The notes under the pieces: generated by a model | The model's database searches: none | What the model was told of the DNA's origin: nothing | The model's input: the letters and a program-made list of their open reading frames with translations, nothing else | In this document: piece after piece, positions 1-8,069 of the stretch | Layout of the letters: every line of letters begins with the position of its first letter | Numbering within the stretch: the first letter of the stretch is position 1 | Position numbers and translations under genes: made by a program | From: JAOSJL01 sp963704035 | GTDB taxonomy: Bacteria > Actinomycetota > Acidimicrobiia > IMCC26256 > JAOSJL01 | Assembly (NCBI GenBank): GCA_963704035.1 | Contig: CAVPGR010000004.1 | Location: 806,001-870,000 of the forward strand | Length of the DNA stretch: 64,000 nt | Reading direction: 5' to 3'

Positions 1-169
1 TTTCTTCACATCCACGGGCGCCAACGGCGTGTGGGGTCCGTTCGAGGAGACGGTCGAGTTCCAGGCCACCGCCGGGTCGGGAACCGTGAGCCTGTGGGAG
101 GACGACGTGAGCTCGGATACGCCCGGGGCGCGTCGAAACAAGGTCGACGTCCCCGTCGAGATCGGATAG
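1..169 (+). CDS. C-terminal fragment of a Gmad2-like Ig-fold protein
   Basis: The reading frame is open from base 2 to a TAG at 167-169 and codes for the last 55 residues of a protein that starts before the window. The segment carries WGPFEETVEF and ends in VDVPVEIG. That is the pattern of the last strands of Gmad2-type immunoglobulin-like domains, which occur in secreted or lipoprotein-type proteins of Gram-positive bacteria. Nothing can be said about the N-terminus or a signal peptide. The next gene is on the opposite strand, so the two converge. Confidence 0.55.
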   Translation, partial: FFTSTGANGVWGPFEETVEFQATAGSGTVSLWEDDVSSDTPGARRNKVDVPVEIG

Positions 170-205
170 AGCCTCGGAACCGGGTGCCCCCGTGGAGCGT
201 CGTCG

Positions 206-508
206 CTAGATCGACGCTCTCCAGCTCACTCCGTCGGATCCGAGTGCGGCCTGGTCACCGATGTCGACGACCGGGTAGATGTGGAACTCGAAATAGGGTC
301 CGAACTTCGCCGAGGCCTCTCCGAGACTCGACGGGTTGTCGGTCTCGAGAACGGCGAATCCGCCGGTGCCGTCGAGACGCCCCACGAACTGGTGGAACGT
401 GACGTCATCGGGCGGCGACCACTTGCCGAACAGCTCGAGGCTCCGTTTCACCGCCTCCTCCGAAGCGGCTCCGTGGGTACGTGCGGTCCATGTCGTGACG
501 AACTTCAT
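206..508 (-). CDS. DUF3303 family protein
   Basis: A 100-residue protein of unknown function. It begins MKFVTTWTARTHG and contains FHQFVGRLDGTGGFAVLETDN and FGPYFEFHIYPVVD, which match the DUF3303 family pattern of small, soluble, ferredoxin-like-fold proteins. The ATG at 508 follows a strong purine-rich ribosome binding site (GGAGGGGGG), which fixes the start. The length is normal for the family. It is a single gene, convergent with the fragment at 1-169. The family has no established activity. Confidence 0.8.
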   Translation of the reverse strand: MKFVTTWTARTHGAASEEAVKRSLELFGKWSPPDDVTFHQFVGRLDGTGGFAVLETDNPSSLGEASAKFGPYFEFHIYPVVDIGDQAALGSDGVSWRASI

Positions 509-649
509 GGAATCCCCCCTCCGTCGTACCCGCGAAGCCTAACGACGAAACAAAGCGCTGCCCAGAGGCGCATCGCCCCCCACGCCCGCCTGCCAAGAGC
601 TCCGATCGGCCCGATTGACGGGCTCGCCACCCGCAACGAGGCGGGCGGC

Positions 650-899
650 TCAGCCCGGGGCGGGACCCTGATCCGCGGATTCGCGCTTCAGACCCGGGCG
701 CACCGCGAGCAGGTAGACGATCGCGACCAGCCACCCGAGCGCGAACGATCCAGCCGACGATCATCCCCACCCACCAGCCGGTCTGCTCGCGCTGGATGGC
801 GTCGACCAGACCCCAGATGAAGAAGACCAGGGGCACGACGAGTGCCAAGAGAATGAGTGTGGCCGACCCTCCGTCCAGATAGGCCAGTACTCCCGGCAT
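650..899 (-). CDS. Small two-TM membrane protein (PLDc_N-like), frame broken
   Basis: The frame opens with MPGVLAYLDGG at 899 after GGAGGAGCTGAG, runs through one hydrophobic helix (LILLALVVPLVFFIWG) and then DAIQREQTGWWVGMIVGW. It then continues in another frame from about base 749 as SFALGWLVAIVYLLAVRPG, ending at a stop at 650-652. Removing one base at 749 gives 82 residues with two membrane helices. This resembles the short membrane domain that precedes phospholipase D nucleases (PLDc_N) and also exists alone. In the unshifted frame the reading would run deep into the neighbouring DUF3303 gene, which argues for an indel error. Confidence 0.55.
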
Positions 900-993
900 C
901 TCAGCTCCTCCGTGTGACGTGCGTCGTTCGTTCCCGAGTTTATGGTCGTCCGTGATTCAGAAACGGGATGACAATCCGCGTCTCGGATCAGAA

Positions 994-1070
994 TGGAGCC
1001 GGGAAGGGGACTCGAACCCCTGGCCTGCTCATTACGAGTGAGCTGCTCTACCAGACTGAGCTATCCCGGC
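994..1070 (-). tRNA. tRNA-Thr(CGT)
   Basis: On the minus strand the sequence folds as a complete 77-nt cloverleaf with a 7-bp acceptor stem (GCCGGGA/TCCCGGC), a D arm and a 5-bp anticodon stem GCTCA/TGAGC. The loop CTCGTAA gives anticodon CGT, for codon ACG. The T arm has GGTTCGAGTCC, and the terminal CCA is encoded (TGG at 994-996 on the plus strand). It lies 13 bp past the end of holB, so it could be on the same transcript. Confidence 0.95.
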
Positions 1071-1083
1071 GGGGTGGAGAAGT

Positions 1084-2187
1084 TTACCCGTCGGAAGGTT
1101 CGGCTCCCGTTGCGAGGTGGAGGACGAGACGCTCGAGGAGCAGCGCCTCGTTCGGGTTGTGATCGACGAGAGCGGTGCGCGCCGCTCGGCAGGCATCGAG
1201 AGACTCGGAAGCGTCACGGGGGCTGACGCGTAGTGCAGAACGGTCGACGTTCCTCCGCTCCGCATCCGGAGCCAGAGCATCCCGGTACACGCTCTCGAGT
1301 GCCGTGATCCCTTCGATGAGCGCGTCGGTTCGCCGTCGACGTTCACGCCGCTTGTGTGCGTCGGCGAGGCGCTTGCGCATCGCCCCCGCCGTGCGGTCCG
1401 GGTAGCCGGCACGTTCGATCTCGGCCTCCAGCTCGGCCTCCTCTTCCTCCAGTTCAGCCCGCAGCGAGGCGAGATCGGCATCGACAGCGGCACCACACTC
1501 GTCCGCGACACGCAGCACCACGGACCCAGAACCGTCGAGACCGACGGTGGCACCGACGAATGCGTCTCGTAACGACGCTCGCGATCCCGAGAGATCACGC
1601 GCACGGTCGAGCCGACCGCCCGAGAGGCGGACCGCGAGCTCGGCCTGATCACCCGACACTCCCGACTCGGCCAGAGCCGTACGAAGGTCGTCGTCACCCA
1701 ACGGGGAGAAGTCGATCCGCTGGCAGCGGGACCGCACGGTGGCGAGGAGATCGTCGGGGGCGTCGGTGACGAGCAACATGTGGGTGCGCGGCGGCGGTTC
1801 CTCGATCGTCTTGAGAAGCGCGTGCTGTGCCTCATCGCGTTGACCCCGGAGACGCTCGGCCTCCCAGAGGATCAGGACCCGGCGATCCGCTTCGACGGGG
1901 CTCTGGAACGCCGTGGGGATGATGCGATCGCGCACGTCGTCCTTCACCGAGTACGACGCTCCTTGCGGTTCGAACTCGACGACATCGGGGTGGCGACCAC
2001 GGCGCACACGGTCGCGCGCTTCGGTCTCGGCCTCGGCACCCAGTACGAGCGCACCCGCGAACGCTCGAGCCGCTTCGTCGACACCCGAGCCCCGCGGTCC
2101 GACGAGGAGGTAGCTGTGGACAGGGTTCTCCGCGGCACGCTGGAGCAGCGCCACGGCCCGCTCCTGTCCGAACACGTCATCCCACAC
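1084..2187 (-). CDS. holB: DNA polymerase III delta' subunit (HolB)
   Basis: A 367-residue clamp-loader subunit. It starts MWDDVFGQERAV and has an AAA+ core. The P-loop position reads GPRGSGVDEAA and lacks the Walker A lysine, as expected for delta', which does not hydrolyse ATP. The arginine-finger motif SRC is present in VRSRCQRIDF. A long helical C-terminal collar follows. The GTG start at 2187 follows a 73-bp gap after tmk that holds a conserved hairpin repeat. It is the last gene of the topA-MFS-tmk-holB run and is followed by tRNA-Thr. It loads the beta sliding clamp as part of the replicase. Confidence 0.9.
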   Translation of the reverse strand: MWDDVFGQERAVALLQRAAENPVHSYLLVGPRGSGVDEAARAFAGALVLGAEAETEARDRVRRGRHPDVVEFEPQGASYSVKDDVRDRIIPTAFQSPVEADRRVLILWEAERLRGQRDEAQHALLKTIEEPPPRTHMLLVTDAPDDLLATVRSRCQRIDFSPLGDDDLRTALAESGVSGDQAELAVRLSGGRLDRARDLSGSRASLRDAFVGATVGLDGSGSVVLRVADECGAAVDADLASLRAELEEEEAELEAEIERAGYPDRTAGAMRKRLADAHKRRERRRRTDALIEGITALESVYRDALAPDAERRNVDRSALRVSPRDASESLDACRAARTALVDHNPNEALLLERLVLHLATGAEPSDG

Positions 2188-2208
2188 GCCCGGGATCCTA
2201 TGCAGAGC

Positions 2209-2254
2209 CGAGGATCAGCGGCGCAGGTATCCGGCGCCGCCCGAGGCGAGGCAA
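2209..2254 (+). repeat. Covarying hairpin element, copy 1
   Basis: First of three copies of the same intergenic element (others at 58242 and 62261). It starts CGAGGATCAG, then has a 9-bp stem (2219-2227 with 2231-2239) closing GG-TAT-CC, then CCCGAG, one variable base and CGAGGCAA. In this copy stem pair 7 is an A-G mismatch and all others are Watson-Crick. It fills most of the gap between the tmk stop and the holB start and lies antisense to both genes. Function unknown. Confidence 0.65.
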
Positions 2255-2260
2255 AGGGAA

Positions 2261-2874
2261 TCAGCGAACAAGTGGTCTGACCGCCTCCCACACCGCGGCC
2301 GCCACGGCGTCGGGACTCCCCGAACCGTCGATGACCTGCCAGCCGCGGGGGCCGCGAGATCCCGGTAGGCCTTCCGAACCCGAGCATGGAAGTCGTCGGG
2401 CTCACGCTCCATACGGTCCGTCGGTTTGCCGAGGCGGGTCGCCGCGGTCTGCGCGTCGACGTCGAGGACGACCACGAGGTCGGGATCGAGACCCTGAGTC
2501 GCCCAGGAGCTCAGTTCGTCGATCCATTCAGCACCGAGGCCCCGCCCGACGCCTTGGTACGCGATCGACGACGGCGTGAAGCGGTCGGACACGACGACCA
2601 CACCACGGTCGAGAGCCGGCCGTACGACCTGCTCGACGTGGGCCGCGCGGTCCGCCGCCATGAGCAGCGCCTCGGTACGGGCATCCACAGCACCCCCGTC
2701 GAGGAGCAGCCGCCGGATCTGGACGCCGAGCGCCGTCGAACCCGGCTCGAAGGTCGTCACGACATCTCGACCCGCCTCGCGAACGCGATCAGCGAGGCGG
2801 GCGACCTGGGTGCTCTTTCCACTTCCCTCGCCGCCCTCGAGAACGACGAACAGGCCCGACGACTCGTCAGTCAT
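2261..2874 (-). CDS. tmk: Thymidylate kinase, frame broken near the C-terminus
   Basis: dTMP kinase, which makes dTDP for DNA synthesis. It has the P-loop EGGEGSGKSTQ near residue 15, the DR motif SDRFTPSSIAYQG and a lid with DRMEREPDDFH. The frame is lost at the G run 2347-2351 (C run on the coding strand). Adding one C there gives the expected ending RGWQVIDGSG...VRPLVR, a stop at 2261-2263 and a 204-residue protein of normal size. The ATG at 2874 overlaps the end of the upstream MFS gene by 8 bp, so translation is probably coupled. As this gene is essential, a sequence error is more likely than a pseudogene. Confidence 0.88.
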
Positions 2875-4333
2875 TCGAGGCTCCCCCCACATCGTCCGCT
2901 GAGTCCTCAGGTTCCGTGTCGTCGCCTTCCCGACGCATCGCGTCCTGGATCTCGCGCCGTGCCCACAACCCCGCCGCGACGCAGATGAGACCTCCCAACC
3001 ACAGGGCCATGCGCACACCCGGAAGGTGAATCGTCTGGCCACTGACCTCGAACGCCGAGTCGGTGAACGCCGCCCCCGAGATGGCGTCGAATATCCCCGC
3101 GAACAACGGTGACACCGTGAGGGCAAAGAGCAGACAGACGCGCACGATCGTATAGAGCGCTGCGAATGTGCGGCCGCGGACGTCGTCGTGCGTGTGTTCT
3201 TGGAGGAGAGTGAAGCCGGTGACGTAGCCCGAGCCCGCTCCGGCTCCGACCACGACGGTGATCAGCATCACGGCCGGAAGCGCCGAGAACGACGCTGCCA
3301 GGAAGATCCCCACCCCGACCGTGACCGTCGAGATCCAGAACACCTGCGCGCGGGGAAGGCGGCGTTGCATCGACAGCAGCAGCACGACACCGATCGATGC
3401 ACCCAGTCCGAGCGAGAACATGAGCAGACCGAACCCCGACGTTCCCTCACCGAGGACCTCCTGGGAGAACACGGGCCCGAGCGGGATCATCATGCCGCCG
3501 CCCAGGAGCCCGCCGGCCAAGCCGATCATCACGCCCCGGACCAACTCGTGGTTCGCGATGTACCGGATGCCTTCCTTGATGTCGCGCCACGTCTGGGCCC
3601 AATCGGCACGCTGGTCGCCCATCCGACGCTTCCGGGGAATCGGTAGCGACATCACGATGATTCCCGACGCCAGGTAACTCAACGCGTCGAGGAGCAGGGC
3701 CAGCGCCTCCTGGTCGCTTGCGAACACGCTCAGAACGTCGAAGTTGCCGAGCCATTCGGCAAGCCCGGCGAGGCTGGCGAAGATCAGCGCACCGAGCGGG
3801 AACGTGCCGAAGCTCGCGACCATCGACAGCGAGTTCGCCTGCGCCAGGCTGTCGCGCGACACGAGGTGCGGAACCGACGCGTCCTTCGCCGGCCCCCAGA
3901 ACAGCGTCAGGATCTCGAGGGCGAACGACGCCACGACGAGCATGAAGATCGTGTCGACGAACGGGAGCAGGGCGATGATCCCCACGCGCGACACGTCGCA
4001 CACGACCATGACCCGCTTCCGGTCCCACCGGTCGACGAGCGCTCCACAGATGGGTGCGAAGAGGAAGCCGGGGAGCATCCGGGCGACCATGACGAGGCTC
4101 AGTGCTGCTGCGTTCCCATCGGACACGCGGTTGGCGATGGCGAGGATGGCGAGGAGCCCGATCCAGTCGCCGAGGCTCGAGAACACCTGGGCCACCCACA
4201 GGCGGAAGAACGCCTTCGAGCCGAACACCCGCCACGGTTCAGGCGGGACGGCGTCCTCGTCGGCGCTGTGCGGGATGAACGGGGCGTCGTCTGAGCCGAT
4301 ATGGCTGACGTGTTCGTCGCCCGGTTCCGTCAC
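2867..4333 (-). CDS. Major facilitator superfamily transporter
   Basis: A 488-residue integral membrane protein of about twelve helices, of the MFS_3/EntS-like type. A cytoplasmic N-terminus of about 35 residues precedes RLWVAQVFSSLGDWIG. The loop 2-3 signature GALVDRWDRKRVM is the MFS motif A. A second half begins after the basic loop PRKRRMGDQRADWAQTW. The start is GTG at 4333, and its GTGA overlaps the corrected topA stop. The substrate cannot be read from the sequence. It sits between topA and tmk, so it is co-transcribed with replication genes without an obvious functional link. Confidence 0.85.
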   Translation of the reverse strand: MTEPGDEHVSHIGSDDAPFIPHSADEDAVPPEPWRVFGSKAFFRLWVAQVFSSLGDWIGLLAILAIANRVSDGNAAALSLVMVARMLPGFLFAPICGALVDRWDRKRVMVVCDVSRVGIIALLPFVDTIFMLVVASFALEILTLFWGPAKDASVPHLVSRDSLAQANSLSMVASFGTFPLGALIFASLAGLAEWLGNFDVLSVFASDQEALALLLDALSYLASGIIVMSLPIPRKRRMGDQRADWAQTWRDIKEGIRYIANHELVRGVMIGLAGGLLGGGMMIPLGPVFSQEVLGEGTSGFGLLMFSLGLGASIGVVLLLSMQRRLPRAQVFWISTVTVGVGIFLAASFSALPAVMLITVVVGAGAGSGYVTGFTLLQEHTHDDVRGRTFAALYTIVRVCLLFALTVSPLFAGIFDAISGAAFTDSAFEVSGQTIHLPGVRMALWLGGLICVAAGLWARREIQDAMRREGDDTEPEDSADDVGGASND

Positions 4334-7055
4334 GGCTTCTTGGTGGCCGGGGCCTTACGCTTCGCCGGCGTCTTCTTGGCCGGTGCCTTCTTCTTGGCCG
4401 GCTTCTTCTTCGCCTTCTTCTTGGCCGGGCCTTCTTCTTCGCCGGCTTCCTCTTCGCCTTCTTCTTCGGCCTTCTTCTTCTTCTTTGTGTCGGGCCCTTC
4501 GCCAAGCGGTCACGCAGCATCTCGACCGCTTCGTTCAAGGTGACCTCTTCAGGCGTTCGCCCTCGGGGAATCGACGCGTTGGTGATTCCGTCGGTGGCGT
4601 ACGGCCCGAAGCGACCTTCGAGGACCTTGACGGGCTTGCCGTTGTCGGGGTGCTCGCCGAGCTCTGCCAGCGCCTTGCGCGTCCTGCCGCGCCGTTTGGG
4701 CTGGGCGTAGAGCGCCTCGGCTTCGGCGACGGTCACCGTGAAGATCTGCTCCTCGCCGTCCAGGCTGCGACTCTCGCCGTCGGCGCGCTTGAGGTAGGCG
4801 CCGTAGCGGCCGTTCTGAGCGGTGATCTCACGTCCCTCGGAGTCCTGACCGACCACGCGGGGCAGTGACAACAGGGCGAGGGCCGTCTCCAGGTCCACCG
4901 ATTCGAGGCTCATGGACGCGAACAACGACGCGGTCTTGGGCTTGTCCTCACCCTCGACGAGTTCGCCCAGCTGCAGGAAGGGACCGAAGCGACCGTCCTT
5001 GGCGATGATCTCGAGACCGGACTCCGGATCCTCACCAACGATCCGACCGCCCTCCTTGGCGCGGGCCAGGCGCTCCTCCACTGCGTCGGGGGTGAGCTCG
5101 TCGGGCGGCACGTCGTCGGGCAGGGAGGCTGTGTCGCCGTCACGGTCGAGATACGGGCCGTAGCGACCCACGCGGACAACAGCTTCGGGCTTCCCGTCGA
5201 CGGGGTCGTGGTAGAGGTGGACGCAGTTCACTTCACGGGGGTCGATCTCCTCGAGGTGCTCGTCGCTCACCAGCTCCCGGAGCCCGGCCTGCCCGTTCCC
5301 GAAGTAGAAGTGGTGAAGCCACTTCTCGGACTCACCCTCACCTCGCGCAATGACGTCGAGGTCCTCCTCCATGCGCGCCGTGAACCCGTAGTCGACGAGA
5401 TGGGAGAAATGACGCTCGAGGAGCTGCACGACGGCGAACGCGACCCAGGCGGGAACGAGCGCGCTGCCCTTCTTCCACACGTACCCCCGGTTCTGGATGG
5501 TTCCGATGACACTCGCGTACGTGGAGGGGCGACCGATGCCACGTTCCTCCAGCTCCTTGACGAGACTCGCCTCGGTGTAGCGGGCCGGCGGTTTGGTGAT
5601 GTGGCTCGTGGGCTCGAGCTCGTCGCAGTCGACGGCCTGACCCTCACTCAGCGGAGGAAGCGGGCTCTCGCGGTCCTCCAACTGCGCATCAGGATCGTCT
5701 GCTCCTTCGACGTACGCACGCAGGAAACCCGGAAATTCGATCGTTCGACCACTCGCGGCGAAGGTGCACACCTCGTCGGCGCTCGATGTTCCCGCGACGC
5801 GCACGCTGAGATCGTGGCCGCGCGCCGCCGCCATCTGGCAGGCCACGGTCCGCTTCCACACGAGGTCGTAGACGCGTCGCTCGTCAGCATCGAGCTCACC
5901 CGCGACATCGTCGGGGAGGCGGAACGTCTCGCCCGCGGGTCGGATGGCCTCGTGTGCCTCCTGCGCGTTCTTCACCTTGCGCGAGTAGCTCCGCGGCTTG
6001 TCAGGCAGATACTCGGCGCCGTAGCGCTCGCGGATCTGCGTGCGCGCCGCCGACACGGCCTGCGACGAGAGGTTGACCGAGTCGGTGCGCATGTACGTGA
6101 TGTAGCCACGCTCGTAGAGTCGCTGCGCGATCGCCATCGTGCGTGACGCCGAGAACCCGAGCTTGCGACCTGCCTCCTGCTGGATCGTCGAGGTGATGAA
6201 CGGAGGTTTGGGATTGCTGGTGTAGGGCTTCGACTCGACAGACCTGACGGAGAACTCGGCAGACCCGAGTCGTTCGCGCAGGGCCGCGGCGCCGGAGCCG
6301 TCGAGGTGCAGGACCTCGGCGTCGTCGGCCAGCTGTCCGGTGTCGGCGTCGAAGTCGCGGCCCACGGCCAGGCGGCGTCCGTCGACGTCGACCAACTTGG
6401 CGTCGAAGGAGGCGCTCTCGGCGTTGAAGACAGCCATGAGGTCCCAGTACTCGCCGCTGCGGAAGGCCATGCGGGCCCGCTCCCGTTCCACCACGAGCCG
6501 GGTGGCCACACTCTGGACCCGGCCGGCCGAGAGGCCCGGACCCACCTTGCGGCGCAGCACGTCGAAGAGGTCCCAGCCGACGAGTCGGTCGAGAACCCGA
6601 CGGCCTTCCTGCGCCTCGACCAGCTTCATGTCGAGTTCGCGACCGTGCTCGATGGCCTCCTCGATGGCGTGGGGTGTGATCTCGTGGAACACCATCCGCT
6701 TGACGGGGACCTTGGGATTCAGCACCTCCTGAACGTGCCAGGAGATGGCCTCACCCTCGCGGTCCTCATCGGTGGCGAGGTAGAGCTCGTCGGCGCCCTT
6801 GAGGGCCCTACGCAGCGCGGCGACCACCTTCTTCTTGTTGGCCGGGATGACGTAGACCGGATCGAAATGGTTCTCGACGTCGACGCCCAGCTTCCCCGCC
6901 GGCGTACCCCTCAACTTCTCGGGAACCTCCGCCGCGTTGCTCGGAAGGTCGCGCACATGGCCGACACTCGACTCCACGACGTACTCGTCGCCGAGGAACT
7001 CTCCGATGGTGCGCGCCTTGGCGGGCGATTCAACGATCACGAGCGGCTTTGCCAC
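4330..7055 (-). CDS. topA: DNA topoisomerase I (TopA), frame broken in the lysine tail
   Basis: Type IA topoisomerase that relaxes negative supercoils. It has an N-terminal Toprim domain (KPLVIVESPAKA, then DEDREGEAISWH) and the active-site tyrosine in YITYMRTDS. At least four C-terminal Gly-Pro-Tyr-type repeats follow (RYGPYL, RFGPFL, RYGAYL, RFGPYA). The last about 50 residues are in the wrong frame after the GGG at 4492-4494. Adding one base gives a Lys/Ala-rich tail with an acidic block and a stop that forms GTGA with the MFS start, 908 residues in all. That coupling is strong evidence for the corrected frame. GTG start at 7055 after GGAG. Confidence 0.93.
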
Positions 7056-7102
7056 GTCGTTTCACTCCTGTCAGGACCCCTGGAGCGGGGTCGGGGTTTC
7101 CA

Positions 7103-7133
7103 GTAGTAGCCACGCGACTCGCCGGCGTGTCAA
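7103..7133 (-). promoter_or_regulatory. Predicted sigma70-type promoter of topA operon
   Basis: On the minus strand a perfect -35 TTGACA lies at 7133-7128, and the best -10 is TACTAC at 7108-7103 after a 19-bp spacer. The -10 is weak and the spacer long, so the call rests mainly on the -35 box and its place about 75 bp upstream of the topA GTG start. A small GACCCC/GGGGTC hairpin lies between promoter and gene (7076-7093). Confidence 0.4.
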
Positions 7134-8032
7134 GTACCCCGCTGCGGGGAAACAGCCTCGCGGCGCCGCCCGAGGACGCCGAAGATCAGCACGACGGTAG
7201 CGGCCACACCTGCCAGGACAAGGGCCAGCGGCCAACCGGAGTCGGGTGTACCCAGCGTGGCGTCGTCGGTTCCGTTCGGCCATGGCCACAAGACGCGTAG
7301 GGACCCGAGCATGAGCCCGACAAGACCTGCGATGACCGCGTCGTGGTAGCGGCGCAGCATCGCGTCGAGGAACGTGGAGAACAACGCGAGGCCGAGAACC
7401 GCTCCGATGCCGAAGACGACGAGAACGCCGAGATCGAGATCCTTGACGGCGTCGATGATGTAGTCGTAGAGGCCGAGCATCAACAGGAGAAACGATCCAC
7501 TGACACCCGGAAGGATCATGGCGCAGATGGCGACGGCCCCGGCGAGAAACACGAACCAGAGAGTCGGGTCGGTGATCGGTTCGGATCGCAGACCGAGAAG
7601 CATGAAGGTGGCGACTGCGACCGCTGCCGTAATGACGACGTGGACGAGAGCGGGCTCGCGGATGTAGCCCCACGCGATGACCACCGATCCCGCCACCAGT
7701 CCGAAGAACACGGCGGAGGTCCCGACAGGATTGTTGTCGAGGAGGTAGCTGATCACGCGAACGAGGCTCAGGACGGCGACCGCGATCCCGGCCAACAGCG
7801 TGAGCACGAAACCCCACTCGATCGACCGGAAGACGTGCCGGGCGCGACGCATGTCGAGCCGTACGACCGAACCAAGGACGCGCGCACCCAGGTGGACGTT
7901 GTGGATGAGTCGCTCGTAGATCCCGAGTATCAGCGCGATCGTGCCACCCGACACGCCCGGAACGATGTCGGCCGACCCCATGGCGAAGCCGCGGAGGGCG
8001 TCCCAGGGGTCGAAGCGACGTCGGTCGTTCAT
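7130..8032 (-). CDS. DUF368 membrane protein (polyprenyl-phosphate transporter family)
   Basis: A 300-residue polytopic membrane protein. It has two copies of the family's Pro-Gly-Val-Ser-Gly loop, SADIVPGVSGGTIAL near residue 20 and AMILPGVSGSFLLL near residue 172, which mark the inverted halves of DUF368. Members of this family (PopT) return undecaprenyl phosphate across the cytoplasmic membrane for cell-wall synthesis; that function is taken from the family. ATG start at 8032. The gene ends inside the -35 region of the topA promoter. Confidence 0.85.
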   Translation of the reverse strand: MNDRRRFDPWDALRGFAMGSADIVPGVSGGTIALILGIYERLIHNVHLGARVLGSVVRLDMRRARHVFRSIEWGFVLTLLAGIAVAVLSLVRVISYLLDNNPVGTSAVFFGLVAGSVVIAWGYIREPALVHVVITAAVAVATFMLLGLRSEPITDPTLWFVFLAGAVAICAMILPGVSGSFLLLMLGLYDYIIDAVKDLDLGVLVVFGIGAVLGLALFSTFLDAMLRRYHDAVIAGLVGLMLGSLRVLWPWPNGTDDATLGTPDSGWPLALVLAGVAATVVLIFGVLGRRREAVSPQRGT

Positions 8033-8043
8033 CGCCGGCTTTC

Positions 8044-8057
8044 CGGGCCTTTGCCCG
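8044..8057 (-). terminator. Possible hairpin between hppA and the DUF368 gene
   Basis: CGGGC-CTTT-GCCCG forms a 5-bp stem in the 37-bp gap after the hppA stop, extendable by an outer GCCG/CGGC pairing. There is no U tract, so it may only weaken read-through. Confidence 0.3.
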
Positions 8058-8069
8058 TCGGCGTGTCGA

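Noticed and set aside
968..1162. Open frame reading through the tRNA-Thr gene (contains GAGKGTRTPGLL)
   Set aside because: This is the well-known phantom peptide produced by translating the antisense of a tRNA; the tRNA fold is complete.
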